DNA from: Lutimonas saemankumensis
GTDB lineage: Bacteria; Bacteroidota; Bacteroidia; Flavobacteriales; Flavobacteriaceae
Assembly: GCF_020171465.1 (NCBI RefSeq)
Contig: NZ_JAIUZR010000003.1
Coordinates: 1,348,439-1,412,438 of the forward strand
Direction of reading: 5' to 3'
DNA: 64,000 bases
Part shown: positions 28,071 to 36,631 of the stretch, in pieces
Layout: every line of letters starts with the position of its first letter
Numbering within the stretch: the first letter of the stretch is position 1
Program-made: the position numbers and the translations under genes
The notes under the pieces: generated by a model
What the model was told of the DNA's origin: nothing
What the model saw: only the letters and a program-made list of their open reading frames with translations
Database searches by the model: none

Positions 28071-29498
28071 CTAAAATGTAAGTTTCTTTGTCAACTCATC
28101 AACATACTTGCGAAACTGTTTGTCTGTTTCCGTAAGATTATCAACGGTTTTACAGGCGTGTAAAACGGTAGCATGATCACGGCTTCCTATTTGCGAACCA
28201 ATACTCGCCAATGATGCCTTGGTCATTCTTTTTGCAAAATACATCGCCAACTGTCTTGCCTGTACGATATGACGTTTTCTAGTTTTGGACTGTAAGGTTG
28301 TGACATCCATTTCAAAATACTTTGAAACAACCTTTTGTATGTAGTCTATAGACACCTCTTTCTTGGTGTTTTTAACGAATTTATCAACAATCTGCTTGGT
28401 AAGTGATAATGTAAATTCCTTTCTGTTAAAAGAAGCCTGTGCTATCAAGGAAATTAGTACACCTTCCAGTTCGCGAACATTTGTTTTGATGTTTTTGGCG
28501 ATATATTCAACAATTTCCTCAGGAATTTCAACTCCGTCACGGAACATTTTGCTTTTTAAAATACTGATTCTGGTTTCATAATCCGGAGCCACAAGCTCAG
28601 CAGATAATCCCCATTTAAAACGAGACAACAATCGCTGCTCAATATCCTGCATATCAACAGGTGCCTTGTCAGAGGTTAGAATAACCTGTTTGCCATTTTG
28701 ATGCAAATGATTAAAGATATGGAAGAATACGTCCTGGGTACCGGACTTTCCTGAAAGGAACTGAACATCATCCACAATCAAAACATCAATCATCTGATAA
28801 AAATGAATAAAATCATTTCGGGTATTTGCCTTAACCGAATCAATAAATTGCTGGGTAAACTTTTCCGCTGAAATATACAGAACCGTTTTTTCAGGATACC
28901 TTTCCTTTATTCTTACACCGATGGCCTGTGCAAGATGGGTCTTACCCAAGCCTACACCACCATAGATCAGTAAAGGATTGAAAGAAGTCCCACCCGGCTT
29001 ATTGGACACTGCCATACTAGCCGATCTCGCCAGGCGATTTGAATCTCCTTCAATAAAATTCTCGAAATTATAATTGGGATTAAGTTGTGACTCTATTTTT
29101 ACCTTTTGAATTCCCGGAATAACAAATGGATTTTTTAATTCTCTTTTATCAATTTCGAGGGGAATGGTTACTCCCTGTGAATTAAAGGGTTTTTTATTTG
29201 AACTTGGAAATTTTACAGTGTGAGGTTTTTTATTACTATAGGTATTTTCCATTCTTACATCATAGACCAATTTTGCATGATCTCCAAGCTCCCTGATCAG
29301 CGCAACTCTCAATAATTTAATATAATGTTCCTCCAGCCATTCAAAAAAGAATTTACTTGGTACCTGAATGGTCAATACATCTCCTGACAGCTTAATGGGT
29401 TTTATCGGCTCAAACCATGTTTTATAGGCCTGAGGCTTGATATTATCCTTTATAAAAAGTAAACAATTATTCCATACAGAGGAGGCTGTTCTCGTCAT
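28071..29498 (-). CDS. dnaA: Chromosomal replication initiator DnaA
   Basis: A 475-residue protein of normal length with all four domains: domain I (about 1-85), a linker, the AAA+ domain with Walker A GGVGLGKTHL and Walker B LIVDDVQFL, and the C-terminal DNA-binding domain with the signature RDHATVLHACKTV. It unwinds the origin. No cluster of DnaA boxes is visible next to it. Confidence 0.98.
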   Translation of the reverse strand: MTRTASSVWNNCLLFIKDNIKPQAYKTWFEPIKPIKLSGDVLTIQVPSKFFFEWLEEHYIKLLRVALIRELGDHAKLVYDVRMENTYSNKKPHTVKFPSSNKKPFNSQGVTIPLEIDKRELKNPFVIPGIQKVKIESQLNPNYNFENFIEGDSNRLARSASMAVSNKPGGTSFNPLLIYGGVGLGKTHLAQAIGVRIKERYPEKTVLYISAEKFTQQFIDSVKANTRNDFIHFYQMIDVLIVDDVQFLSGKSGTQDVFFHIFNHLHQNGKQVILTSDKAPVDMQDIEQRLLSRFKWGLSAELVAPDYETRISILKSKMFRDGVEIPEEIVEYIAKNIKTNVRELEGVLISLIAQASFNRKEFTLSLTKQIVDKFVKNTKKEVSIDYIQKVVSKYFEMDVTTLQSKTRKRHIVQARQLAMYFAKRMTKASLASIGSQIGSRDHATVLHACKTVDNLTETDKQFRKYVDELTKKLTF

Positions 29499-29663
29499 TT
29501 AATTAAAATATTTTTGAATTAAGTATAGTTCCCTTTTTTTAGCAAATCAGGTATCTTTTTTGCTATTACAAATTTGTGAATAAAGTTTATTAAAAAAAAA
29601 TAAAATTGCTATTGATTCTTATTTATTTTTTGATTAAACTATCCGACTACAAATTACAACAAA
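29499..29663. promoter_or_regulatory. AT-rich divergent promoter region of dnaA and the thioesterase gene
   Basis: The 165 bases are strongly AT-rich, with poly-A and poly-T tracts and an ACAAATTTGT palindrome (29570-29579). I see no TTATCCACA-type DnaA boxes and no clear TAnnTTTG element in the right place. Confidence 0.35.
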
Positions 29664-30071
29664 ATGATCAAAAACCAAACTAAACTTCGTGTTCGATACG
29701 GAGAAACTGATCAGATGGGATATGTGTATTATGGTAATTATGCTCAGTTTTTTGAAGTGGGAAGAGTAGAATGGCTTAGGGCTCTGGGGGTTAGTTATAA
29801 AAGCCTCGAAGAATCCGGCATTATGCTCCCTGTTCGGGAATTAAACATTAACTATTTAAAACCAGCTAAATACGATGATCTCTTAACAATTACCACGATT
29901 CTTTCAAAAAAACCTCTTGTTAAAATCGAATTTGATTTTGAAGTCCAAAATGAAAAAAAAGAATTGCTGACAACAGGATATGCAAGCCTTGTCTTTATGG
30001 ATATGCAAAAATCAAAACCCATAAAAGCCCCTAAGGAATTACTGGATCAGATCTATTCATATTTCAAGTGA
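29664..30071 (+). CDS. Acyl-CoA thioesterase, YbgC/4-hydroxybenzoyl-CoA thioesterase family
   Basis: A 135-residue hot-dog-fold protein. RVRYGETDQMGYVYYGNYAQFFEVGRVEWL contains the catalytic Asp and the YxNYxxxFExxR pattern, seen in pieces here. It hydrolyses acyl-CoA thioesters. It converges on the YigZ gene, and the two coding ends overlap by 8 bases. Confidence 0.9.
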   Translation: MIKNQTKLRVRYGETDQMGYVYYGNYAQFFEVGRVEWLRALGVSYKSLEESGIMLPVRELNINYLKPAKYDDLLTITTILSKKPLVKIEFDFEVQNEKKELLTTGYASLVFMDMQKSKPIKAPKELLDQIYSYFK

Positions 30072-30684
30072 TTCTTTTAAGGTCTACGCACCGAAGATTC
30101 TCAAATCTGTTTTCCACCTGCGCAAAATTACTTTTTCTTACCGATAATGAATATTCACAATCCAAATCCATTTTCTGCCCTTCAATAATGATACCCTCTT
30201 CTTTGATGATTCTCATGACCTTGTCCATATCCGCATACTGAAACTTAATCGAAAACAAACTCGCCACTAATTTTTGAACAATCTCTGACTGCTCCAAGCT
30301 GTGTTTTGCCGCTGCGCGATATGCCGAGATCAAACCTCCTACCCCTAATTTTGTACCCCCATAATAACGAACGACAATGACCAAAACATTAGTAAGACCA
30401 AAAGACTGAATCTGTCCATAAATAGGTTTTCCGGCACTGTTGCCAGGCTCTCCATCATCATTATACCTGAACACAGGAGTTTCAACCCCTAATTTCCATG
30501 CATAACACCAATGTCTCGCTTTAGCGTGATCCTTTTTTACGCTCAAAAGGTACTGCTCGACCTGATCCTGACTTGAAACCGGGAATGATAACCCCAAAAA
30601 CTTACTTCCCTTTTCTTTATACAAACCATCCCTGCATGGAGAAGCTATCGTGTAATAAACATCATTTTTATCCTCAGCCATCAA
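30064..30684 (-). CDS. YigZ/IMPACT family protein
   Basis: A 206-residue protein with SPCRDGLYKEKGSKFLG, HARHWCYAW, the glycine-rich DDGEPGNSAGKPI and VRYYGGTKLGVGGL, all typical of the YigZ/Impact family. The C-terminal ferredoxin-like domain is present. Its cellular role is not established. It overlaps ribD by 11 bases. Confidence 0.9.
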   Translation of the reverse strand: MMAEDKNDVYYTIASPCRDGLYKEKGSKFLGLSFPVSSQDQVEQYLLSVKKDHAKARHWCYAWKLGVETPVFRYNDDGEPGNSAGKPIYGQIQSFGLTNVLVIVVRYYGGTKLGVGGLISAYRAAAKHSLEQSEIVQKLVASLFSIKFQYADMDKVMRIIKEEGIIIEGQKMDLDCEYSLSVRKSNFAQVENRFENLRCVDLKRIT

Positions 30685-31735
30685 TCATTTTTTTATACAT
30701 ATATAGTATGTCCTTACCAATTTCTGACCTGGCCTGAAGTTTTCCTTTAAAATCAGGAGCCTTTATTCCATTTAGAAAAACTGAATTGCCCACAAAAACT
30801 CTGGCCTCATCCCAGAATCCGGATTCAATAAATGAGTTCAGTGTAACTGATCCTCCCTCCACGATCAGTGACTGAATGCCTTTTATATACAACACCTTCA
30901 GAATTTGCTCTGTAACATCCTTTTCAGAATCAAGTTTACAGAACTCAATGTTATTTTCAAGGTCATCTCGCCTGGAATTAAAAACCAGGGTTGGGCATGA
31001 ACTGTCAAAAATGTTCAGATCTCCCTTTAATCGTAATTCAGGATCAATGATGATTCTATAAATTTGACTGCCCTTAAAATCTCTGCTGTTCAATTGGGGA
31101 TTATCCTGTTCGACGGTTTTTCTTCCAACCAGTATAGAAGCTTCTTCTGTTCTCCATTGGTGAACTATTTGCCTGGAATATTCATTTGTTATCCAAACAG
31201 GACTGCCCTTTTTAATATTCTCAGCATCCGGAAATATAAATCCATCTTTACTTTGAGCCCATTTTAAAATTACATATGGCCTTTTTTTCTTGTGAAATGT
31301 GTAGAACCTTTTATTGATTTCTTCACACTCCTGTCTCAAAACTCCGGAAATGACCTCCACACCATTATCTTTTAGCCTTTTCACCCCTCGCCCACTTACA
31401 ATGGGATTTGGATCAAGTGACCCTACAACAACCCTTGGAATACCACTTTTCAGAATGAGGTCCGCACAGGGAGGAGTCCTCCCATGATGAGAACAAGGCT
31501 CCAGATTTACATAAATGGTCGATCTTTGAAGTAAGCCCTTATCTCTAACGGCATGAATAGCATTGACCTCGGCATGTGGACTACCGGCTTTTTGATGCCA
31601 TCCCTCGCCAATTATCTTATTATTACAAACAACAACGGCACCCACCATTGGGTTTGGATATACCAGGCCCAGACCGTGCCCTGACAATTCCAGACAACGA
31701 TTCATAAATTTTTCATGATCCTCCATAAGGCTCAA
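30674..31735 (-). CDS. ribD: Bifunctional riboflavin deaminase/reductase RibD
   Basis: A 353-residue enzyme. The N-terminal deaminase has the zinc motif HAEVNAIH and PCSHHGRTPPC; the C-terminal reductase has WAQSKDGFIFPD and LIVEGGSVTLNSF. It carries out the second and third steps of riboflavin synthesis. Upstream, the leader is short (65 bases to prmC on the other strand). Confidence 0.95.
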   Translation of the reverse strand: MSLMEDHEKFMNRCLELSGHGLGLVYPNPMVGAVVVCNNKIIGEGWHQKAGSPHAEVNAIHAVRDKGLLQRSTIYVNLEPCSHHGRTPPCADLILKSGIPRVVVGSLDPNPIVSGRGVKRLKDNGVEVISGVLRQECEEINKRFYTFHKKKRPYVILKWAQSKDGFIFPDAENIKKGSPVWITNEYSRQIVHQWRTEEASILVGRKTVEQDNPQLNSRDFKGSQIYRIIIDPELRLKGDLNIFDSSCPTLVFNSRRDDLENNIEFCKLDSEKDVTEQILKVLYIKGIQSLIVEGGSVTLNSFIESGFWDEARVFVGNSVFLNGIKAPDFKGKLQARSEIGKDILYMYKKMIDG

Positions 31736-31830
31736 TTGGTTTGCGAAAATAAAAATATTAAAATTTAAATGTATATTTCTACTGTTCTAATTTAATAACA
31801 TTGAAATACGACAAGCGTTTTAAACAACTT

Positions 31831-32679
31831 ATGCATATCAAATCAATTAAGAACCTGTTTCATCATAAATTAAAAACCTATTATCCTGCCCGTGAAATCA
31901 ACAGTTTTTTCCATATGCTTACGGAGAACTACCTGAATAAATCTCGTTTAGAACTCGCTTTGGAACCAGAATTGAAATTGGACCAAAAAGATTCTGACAT
32001 CTTCCTTGACGCCCTGGCAAAGCTCGAAGAAGAATATCCCATCCAATACATCATTGGTCATACCGAATTTATGGGAATGAGGTTCAAAGTGAATTACAAT
32101 GTGCTGATACCAAGACCTGAAACTGAGGAATTGATTCACTGGATACTGGAATCAACGATTAAAAACAAGAAACTGTACATACTTGATATAGGAACAGGGA
32201 GCGGCTGTATCCCCATATCCTTGTCAAAGCAATTACCTGATGCCAAAATAGATGCAATTGACATCTCAAAAGAGGCACTTAAGATTGCAGCTGAAAACGC
32301 CTTAGAAAACGAGGTTAGAATCAATTTTGAACATGATAATGTTCTCGGTTTGAATAAGCTTTCCCGATCGTATGATATCATCGTATCAAATCCACCCTAT
32401 GTGAGGAAATCAGAAAAAACCAAGATGAGAAATAATGTTTTAAAATACGAACCTGAACTGGCACTATTTGTCGAAGATGAGGACCCTTTGATCTTTTATC
32501 GTAAAATAGGAGAACTCGCTTGTAGCAGCCTGAAGAGGTCGGGTTATTTATTTTTTGAAATCAATCAGTATCTGGCCGAAGATGTAATTAAACTATTAGA
32601 GGCTATGGGTTTTGAATCTGTTGAATTAAAAAAGGATATTTACGGATCGGACAGAATGATCAGGGCTCTTAAAAAATAA
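31831..32679 (+). CDS. prmC: Peptide chain release factor N5-glutamine methyltransferase PrmC
   Basis: About 282 residues from the ATG at 31831 ([14 protein letters not shown]), which fits the family better than the TTG 30 bases earlier. [16 protein letters not shown] is the SAM site and IVSNPPYV the catalytic NPPY motif. It methylates the GGQ glutamine of RF1 and RF2. trmD follows after 13 bases but has its own -7 box. Confidence 0.95.
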   Translation: MHIKSIKNLFHHKLKTYYPAREINSFFHMLTENYLNKSRLELALEPELKLDQKDSDIFLDALAKLEEEYPIQYIIGHTEFMGMRFKVNYNVLIPRPETEELIHWILESTIKNKKLYILDIGTGSGCIPISLSKQLPDAKIDAIDISKEALKIAAENALENEVRINFEHDNVLGLNKLSRSYDIIVSNPPYVRKSEKTKMRNNVLKYEPELALFVEDEDPLIFYRKIGELACSSLKRSGYLFFEINQYLAEDVIKLLEAMGFESVELKKDIYGSDRMIRALKK

Positions 32680-32680
32680 A

Positions 32681-32688
32681 TATCTTTG
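32681..32688 (+). promoter_or_regulatory. -7 box TATCTTTG four bases before the trmD ATG
   Basis: The box begins just after the prmC stop and ends at 32688; the ATG is at 32693. The spacing predicts a leaderless trmD message. No clear -33 element is visible. Confidence 0.5.
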
Positions 32689-32692
32689 TCAC

Positions 32693-33385
32693 ATGCGAAT
32701 AGACATCATAACAGTTTCACCAGAGTTGATGAAAAGCCCCTTTGAGCATTCAATTCTTAAAAGAGCACAGGAAAAAGGTAAAGTGGAAATTCATTTTCAT
32801 GACCTTAGAGAGTACGCCATAAATAAGTACGGAAAAATAGATGACTATCAGTTTGGAGGCGGGGCCGGAATGGTTTTAATGATGGAACCCATTGACAAGT
32901 GTTTAAGCCAGTTAATGCAGAAAAGAAAATACGATGAAGTTATTTACATGACACCAGACGCTCCAAGCTTAAATCAGCAAATGGCTAATTCACTTTCGGC
33001 TAAAGAAAACCTGATCATATTGACCGGACATTATAAAGGAGTTGATCAGCGGGTACGAGACAAATTCGTAACCAAAGAAGTTTCAATAGGAGATTATGTA
33101 CTGTCTGGAGGAGAGTTGGCTGCCGTTGTACTTTGTGATGCTGTAATAAGGCTCATTCCAGGGGTCTTAGGAGATGAGACTTCCGCTCTGACGGATTCGT
33201 TTCAGGACAACTTGCTGGCTCCTCCTGTCTACACACGACCTGCTGATTACAAAGGCATGAAAGTACCCGATATACTCCTTTCGGGAAATTTTCCGAAAAT
33301 AGATGAATGGAGACATGAACAGGCCTTGAAACGAACCCGGCTTATTCGGCCCGATCTGTTGGAAGAGGAATCCTTAGATGAATAG
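32693..33385 (+). CDS. trmD: tRNA (guanine-N1)-methyltransferase TrmD
   Basis: A 230-residue trefoil-knot methyltransferase with [25 protein letters not shown] and the SAM-binding [15 protein letters not shown]. It makes m1G37 in tRNA, which guards the reading frame. It is followed by rplS, as in many bacteria, though rplS has its own promoter 100 bases further on. Confidence 0.97.
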   Translation: MRIDIITVSPELMKSPFEHSILKRAQEKGKVEIHFHDLREYAINKYGKIDDYQFGGGAGMVLMMEPIDKCLSQLMQKRKYDEVIYMTPDAPSLNQQMANSLSAKENLIILTGHYKGVDQRVRDKFVTKEVSIGDYVLSGGELAAVVLCDAVIRLIPGVLGDETSALTDSFQDNLLAPPVYTRPADYKGMKVPDILLSGNFPKIDEWRHEQALKRTRLIRPDLLEEESLDE

Positions 33386-33485
33386 TCTTAAAAAAACCTA
33401 ATTACCAGAGCGAAAGTCATTTAGAAAGAAACCTGACCCTACTAAAATATTTTACAGCTCTTCTTTTTTAATCAAAACTTTTTTA

Positions 33486-33493
33486 TAAATTTG
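33486..33493 (+). promoter_or_regulatory. -7 box TAAATTTG of rplS
   Basis: A perfect TAnnTTTG box predicts a leader of about 67 bases before the rplS ATG at 33565, long enough to hold a control element, although I see no strong hairpin in it. Confidence 0.5.
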
Positions 33494-33564
33494 CACTCTC
33501 AAAAATTAACCTCTGACGAAAATCGTGTATGTTGATTCTTAACAAACCATTTTAAAATATAATA

Positions 33565-33915
33565 ATGGAAAATTTAGTAAAATTTGTACAGGACGAATTT
33601 GTTGCAAAAAAAGAAATTCCTGAGTTTGCAGCCGGAGATACAATTACGGTTTACTTTGAAATCAAAGAAGGTTCAAAAAGCAGAACTCAATTTTTTAGAG
33701 GAGTTGTAATTCAACGAAGAGGAAGCGGAAGTTCAGAGACTTTCACCATTAGAAAAATGTCTGGAACAATCGGAGTTGAAAGAATCTTCCCTGTAAACCT
33801 TCCAGCGATCCAAAAAATTGAAGTAAATAAGCGCGGAAAAGTAAGACGAGCAAGAATTTACTATTTCAGGAATCTTACAGGTAAAAAAGCACAAATCAAA
33901 GAAAAAAGGTCATAA
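33565..33915 (+). CDS. rplS: Ribosomal protein L19
   Basis: A 116-residue protein of normal length with GDTITVYFEIKEGSKSRTQ, FRGVVIQRRGSGSSETFTIR and the IFPVNLPAI segment of L19, at the interface of the two ribosomal subunits. A strong terminator follows. Confidence 0.98.
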   Translation: MENLVKFVQDEFVAKKEIPEFAAGDTITVYFEIKEGSKSRTQFFRGVVIQRRGSGSSETFTIRKMSGTIGVERIFPVNLPAIQKIEVNKRGKVRRARIYYFRNLTGKKAQIKEKRS

Positions 33916-33938
33916 TCCTTATTTCATAAAAAATTAGC

Positions 33939-33976
33939 AACCTCTTTGATCATTATGATTGAAGAGGTTTTTTTAT
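33939..33976 (+). terminator. Intrinsic terminator of rplS
   Basis: AACCTCTT (33939-33946) pairs with AAGAGGTT (33962-33969), and the stem continues inward with ATCAT/ATGAT to a three-base loop. A T-run of seven follows. Confidence 0.92.
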
Positions 33977-34012
33977 TAACTTTTGTTAATAATCGTATTT
34001 AATAATATGTTA
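33975..34012 (+). repeat. Upstream module, copy 1 (TTAAC-N2-TTGTTAATAA)
   Basis: These 38 bases match 34521-34558 at 28 positions without gaps, including ATTAAC, TTGTTAATAA and a final TGTTA. Both copies are preceded by AAGAGGTTTT. This one begins 81 bases before a -7 box (34056-34063). Confidence 0.65.
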
Positions 34013-34032
34013 AAAACAAAAGTGGTTAAAAA

Positions 34033-34063
34033 TTGAATTCTAAGATTTTACGATTTATATTTG
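34033..34063 (+). promoter_or_regulatory. Promoter of candidate small RNA unit 1
   Basis: TTG at 34033-34035 and TATATTTG at 34056-34063 are 20 bases apart, the ideal Bacteroidota spacing, in a region with no protein gene. Confidence 0.5.
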
Positions 34064-34068
34064 AATTA

Positions 34069-34447
34069 GAAATCAAGATGGTCCAGTTGAGGTTTGGAAC
34101 TTGAGGTGCAGATTTTAAGTTTCTTCCTTTTTTGAAATCGACTTGGTTTTGTCAGGATGAAAGTCTTGGCGCGATGACTGATCGTTACAATAAGATCAAT
34201 GTATTTAGCATAAATATTTAGATTTTAAGGTTAGTTATTGCAATAGAATGTTTTGTTGCTGTTCTTTGAAGGAGTCTGATTTTCGATGAAGGCATTTTCA
34301 AAAAACATAGACAAAATGTTTAAAGAGATAAAAGCTTAAAGTTTAATTATTGGAACATGAAAATGTGAGGATAAGTGATCAATTTTAAGCTAAATGTTTC
34401 GGCAACTACCCATGAGAAAGTTCCACTTTTTCATGGGTATTGTTTTT
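34069..34447 (+). ncRNA. Candidate small RNA 1 in the rplS-icd region
   Basis: No convincing protein gene is present, but a good promoter at 34033-34063 and a strong terminator (34407-34447) bound a transcript of about 380 bases. The 5' end carries ATCAAGATGG, which opens an eight-codon frame (34078-34104). The unit resembles the next one in upstream module, spacing and terminator loop. The 5' end is predicted from the -7 box only. It could be a trans-acting RNA, a 6S-type RNA or a degraded gene. Confidence 0.42.
34407..34447 (+). terminator. Orphan intrinsic terminator of unit 1
   Basis: TACCCATGA (34407-34415) pairs with TCATGGGTA (34431-34439); the upper stem AAAG/CTTT closes a TTCCA loop. 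TTGTTTTT follows. No protein gene ends upstream of it. Confidence 0.88.
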
Positions 34448-34520
34448 AAGAATTTGACCTCCTTTTCACAAGCGCCATTTCAATCAAAATTGATAGAAGC
34501 CATAAAGAGGTTTTAGACTT

Positions 34521-34558
34521 ATTAACAATTGTTAATAACGATTGTTAATATCCTGTTA
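34521..34558 (+). repeat. Upstream module, copy 2 (TTAAC-N2-TTGTTAATAA)
   Basis: This copy contains the perfect palindrome TTAACAATTGTTAA and a second TTGTTAATA. It begins 82 bases before the -7 box at 34603-34610, nearly the same distance as in copy 1 (81). Confidence 0.65.
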
Positions 34559-34602
34559 GTCTTTTTATTATTCATTTCTAATTACTTGTGAATCTGTTCA
34601 TT

Positions 34603-34610
34603 TAAATTTG
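34603..34610 (+). promoter_or_regulatory. -7 box of candidate small RNA unit 2
   Basis: TAAATTTG is a perfect TAnnTTTG box. The nearest TTG (34586-34588) is 14 bases upstream, closer than ideal. Confidence 0.42.
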
Positions 34611-34615
34611 TTTTG

Positions 34616-34906
34616 GTCTTTGATCCTGATGGGGCTCTCCCCGATAAAAAGGTTATGAAAATTGTCTCATTAAGAAAAAAGACTTTAGATTAATTTCTAA
34701 AGCTGTTTTTTGAAATATGGAACTAAAGTGTTTAGCGCAATTCAATTTTAGTTTTACAAAAGGCAGTCATTTAAAGAGTTTTTAATGTTATACTACCATT
34801 AAATCCTCCCTATTTTAAACCAAAGCAATATTTAAATACTATTAAATATTGTTAACCAAACCAAAAAGCCGTACAAAGTCCCACTTTGATACGGCTTTTA
34901 ATTTTT
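34616..34906 (+). ncRNA. Candidate small RNA 2 in the rplS-icd region
   Basis: About 290 bases between a -7 box and a strong terminator, without a convincing protein gene. Near the 5' end ATCCTGATGG (compare ATCAAGATGG in unit 1) opens a nine-codon frame (34629-34658), and GGGG-CTCT-CCCC (34631-34642) is a GC-rich hairpin in an AT-rich setting. The terminator loop repeats that of unit 1. Probably a diverged paralogue of unit 1. Confidence 0.4.
34863..34906 (+). terminator. Orphan intrinsic terminator of unit 2
   Basis: AAAAGCCGTA (34864-34873) pairs with TACGGCTTTT (34890-34899); the upper stem AAAG/CTTT closes TCCCA, almost the loop of the unit 1 terminator (TTCCA). AATTTTT follows. Confidence 0.88.
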
Positions 34907-34994
34907 AAATACATTAGAAACAGGGCTAAAATTTAGAGAATTCTCAAAACTGCATTTTTTAATTTTCCAAGTTCCAAACTTAGTGATGGTTTAT

Positions 34995-35002
34995 TATATT
35001 TG
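34995..35002 (+). promoter_or_regulatory. -7 box TATATTTG of icd
   Basis: A perfect TAnnTTTG box 22 bases before the icd ATG, giving a leader of about 15-18 bases. Confidence 0.5.
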
Positions 35003-35024
35003 CAGCAATTAAATCAAAACGACA

Positions 35025-36251
35025 ATGACTAAAATAAAAGTAACCAACCCCATCGTTGAATTAGACGGGGACGAGATGACAAGAATAATTTGGAAATTCA
35101 TTAAAGACCAGCTTATACTTCCTTATCTTGACCTCGACATCAAATATTATGACCTGGGTGTTGAGTACCGAGATGAAACCAACGACCAGATTACTATTGA
35201 TGCTGCGGAAGCCATTAAGAAATATAATGTTGGAATCAAGTGTGCCACCATTACTCCCGATGAAGACAGAGTTAGAGAATTCGATCTGAAAAAAATGTGG
35301 CGTTCACCAAACGGGACCATCAGAAACATAGTAGGAGGAACGATTTTCAGGGAACCGATCATTATGAAAAATGTTCCAAGATATGTTCAGGGATGGACCA
35401 AGCCGATATGTATTGGAAGACACGCCTTTGGCGATCAGTACAAGGCAACTGATATTGTAACCAAGGGAAAAGGTAAATTGACAATGACCTTCACTCCTGA
35501 GGATGGTGGTGAAACTCAATCTTTCGAAATTTATAATTTTGAGGAGAATGGAGTTGCCATGGCCATGTACAATATTGATTCATCCATCTATGGCTTTGCT
35601 CGTTCAAGTTTCAATCAGGCTCTTTCCAAAGGATGGAATCTATACTTCAGTACAAAGAATACAATTCTTAAGGCCTATGACGGAAGGTTCAAAGATATTT
35701 TTGAAGAGGTATATCAAAATGAATTTAAAGACAAGTTCGCAGCAGCCGGAATTACATATGAGCACAGATTGATTGATGACATGGTAGCTGCTGCCATGAA
35801 ATGGAATGGTGGATTTGTATGGGCTTGTAAAAATTATGATGGCGACGTTCAATCAGATACAGTTGCCCAAGGATTTGGAAGTTTAGGACTGATGACTTCT
35901 GTTCTTGTTACTCCTGATGGAAAAACTGTTGAAGCTGAAGCAGCCCACGGAACTGTAACCAGACACTACAGACAACATCAGCAAGGGAAGGAAACTTCAA
36001 CGAACCCTTTAGCATCCATCTTTGCATGGACCAGAGGTTTGGAACACCGTGGGAAACTTGACAACAATCAGGAACTGATCAATTTTTGCCATACTTTGGA
36101 AAAAGTTTGTATTGACACAGTTGAAGGCGGTAAAATGACAAAAGACCTTGCACTTTTAATTCACAAAGAAAATATGACTTCAGACGATTACCTGAACACA
36201 CAGGAATTCCTTGATGAATTGAAACATAACCTTGAGAAAGCATTGGCTTAA
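35025..36251 (+). CDS. icd: Isocitrate dehydrogenase, NADP-dependent (eukaryotic-type)
   Basis: A 408-residue enzyme of the dimeric type found in eukaryotes and some bacteria: [15 protein letters not shown] at the start, the phosphate-site [10 protein letters not shown], and [13 protein letters not shown]. It makes 2-oxoglutarate and NADPH in the TCA cycle. It has its own promoter and terminator and is a single-gene unit. Confidence 0.97.
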   Translation: MTKIKVTNPIVELDGDEMTRIIWKFIKDQLILPYLDLDIKYYDLGVEYRDETNDQITIDAAEAIKKYNVGIKCATITPDEDRVREFDLKKMWRSPNGTIRNIVGGTIFREPIIMKNVPRYVQGWTKPICIGRHAFGDQYKATDIVTKGKGKLTMTFTPEDGGETQSFEIYNFEENGVAMAMYNIDSSIYGFARSSFNQALSKGWNLYFSTKNTILKAYDGRFKDIFEEVYQNEFKDKFAAAGITYEHRLIDDMVAAAMKWNGGFVWACKNYDGDVQSDTVAQGFGSLGLMTSVLVTPDGKTVEAEAAHGTVTRHYRQHQQGKETSTNPLASIFAWTRGLEHRGKLDNNQELINFCHTLEKVCIDTVEGGKMTKDLALLIHKENMTSDDYLNTQEFLDELKHNLEKALA

Positions 36252-36273
36252 TCAACAGGTTTTACTGAATCAG

Positions 36274-36309
36274 AAGGGCTTTGATATAAACTATTAAAGC
36301 CCTTTTTTT
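36274..36309 (+). terminator. Intrinsic terminator of icd
   Basis: AAGGGCTTT (36274-36282) pairs with AAAGCCCTT (36296-36304) and is followed by a T-run of seven. Confidence 0.9.
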
Positions 36310-36364
36310 GGTTATAAGAAATTTCACTTTTATATTTATCATGCCCCAGGCTCAAAGAATATAA

Positions 36365-36631
36365 ATGACCATGAATCAGGAAACCTCTAAACAGAAAAAA
36401 GTCTTTAAGGATACAGAGACCAAAAAGATTTACCAGAAAGGATTAAAATTTCTGGCAGCTTCTCTGCCTTTGTTATTCGCCTCTCCTATTGTTGTAACCA
36501 TAGGTTTTAAATCTTTAAATAAGGGAAACGGATATTTTCTTCTGGTTTTGGGCTGCCTTATGACAATTTTTACAATTGGACTGGTCACCCAGGCCTTTCG
36601 GCTTATTTTAAAAGCACTTTTTAGCTCATGA
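36365..36631 (+). CDS. DUF6095 family small membrane protein
   Basis: An 88-residue protein with a charged N-terminus (Lys-rich, about 1-27) and two hydrophobic segments (about 30-48 and 56-80) joined by KSLNKGNG. Such proteins are common in flavobacteria beside ATP-grasp genes. Its stop overlaps the next start by four bases (ATGA), so the two are coupled. Function unknown. Confidence 0.72.
   Translation: MTMNQETSKQKKVFKDTETKKIYQKGLKFLAASLPLLFASPIVVTIGFKSLNKGNGYFLLVLGCLMTIFTIGLVTQAFRLILKALFSS

Noticed and set aside
29499..29663. Possible replication origin beside dnaA
   Set aside because: The region is AT-rich, but I find no cluster of TTATCCACA-type boxes, and the neighbouring genes are not typical of origin regions in this phylum.
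33975..34012. TTAAC/GTTAATAA modules as an origin or DNA-unwinding element
   Set aside because: The matched distance to -7 boxes and terminators fits transcription control better, and there are no DnaA boxes nearby.
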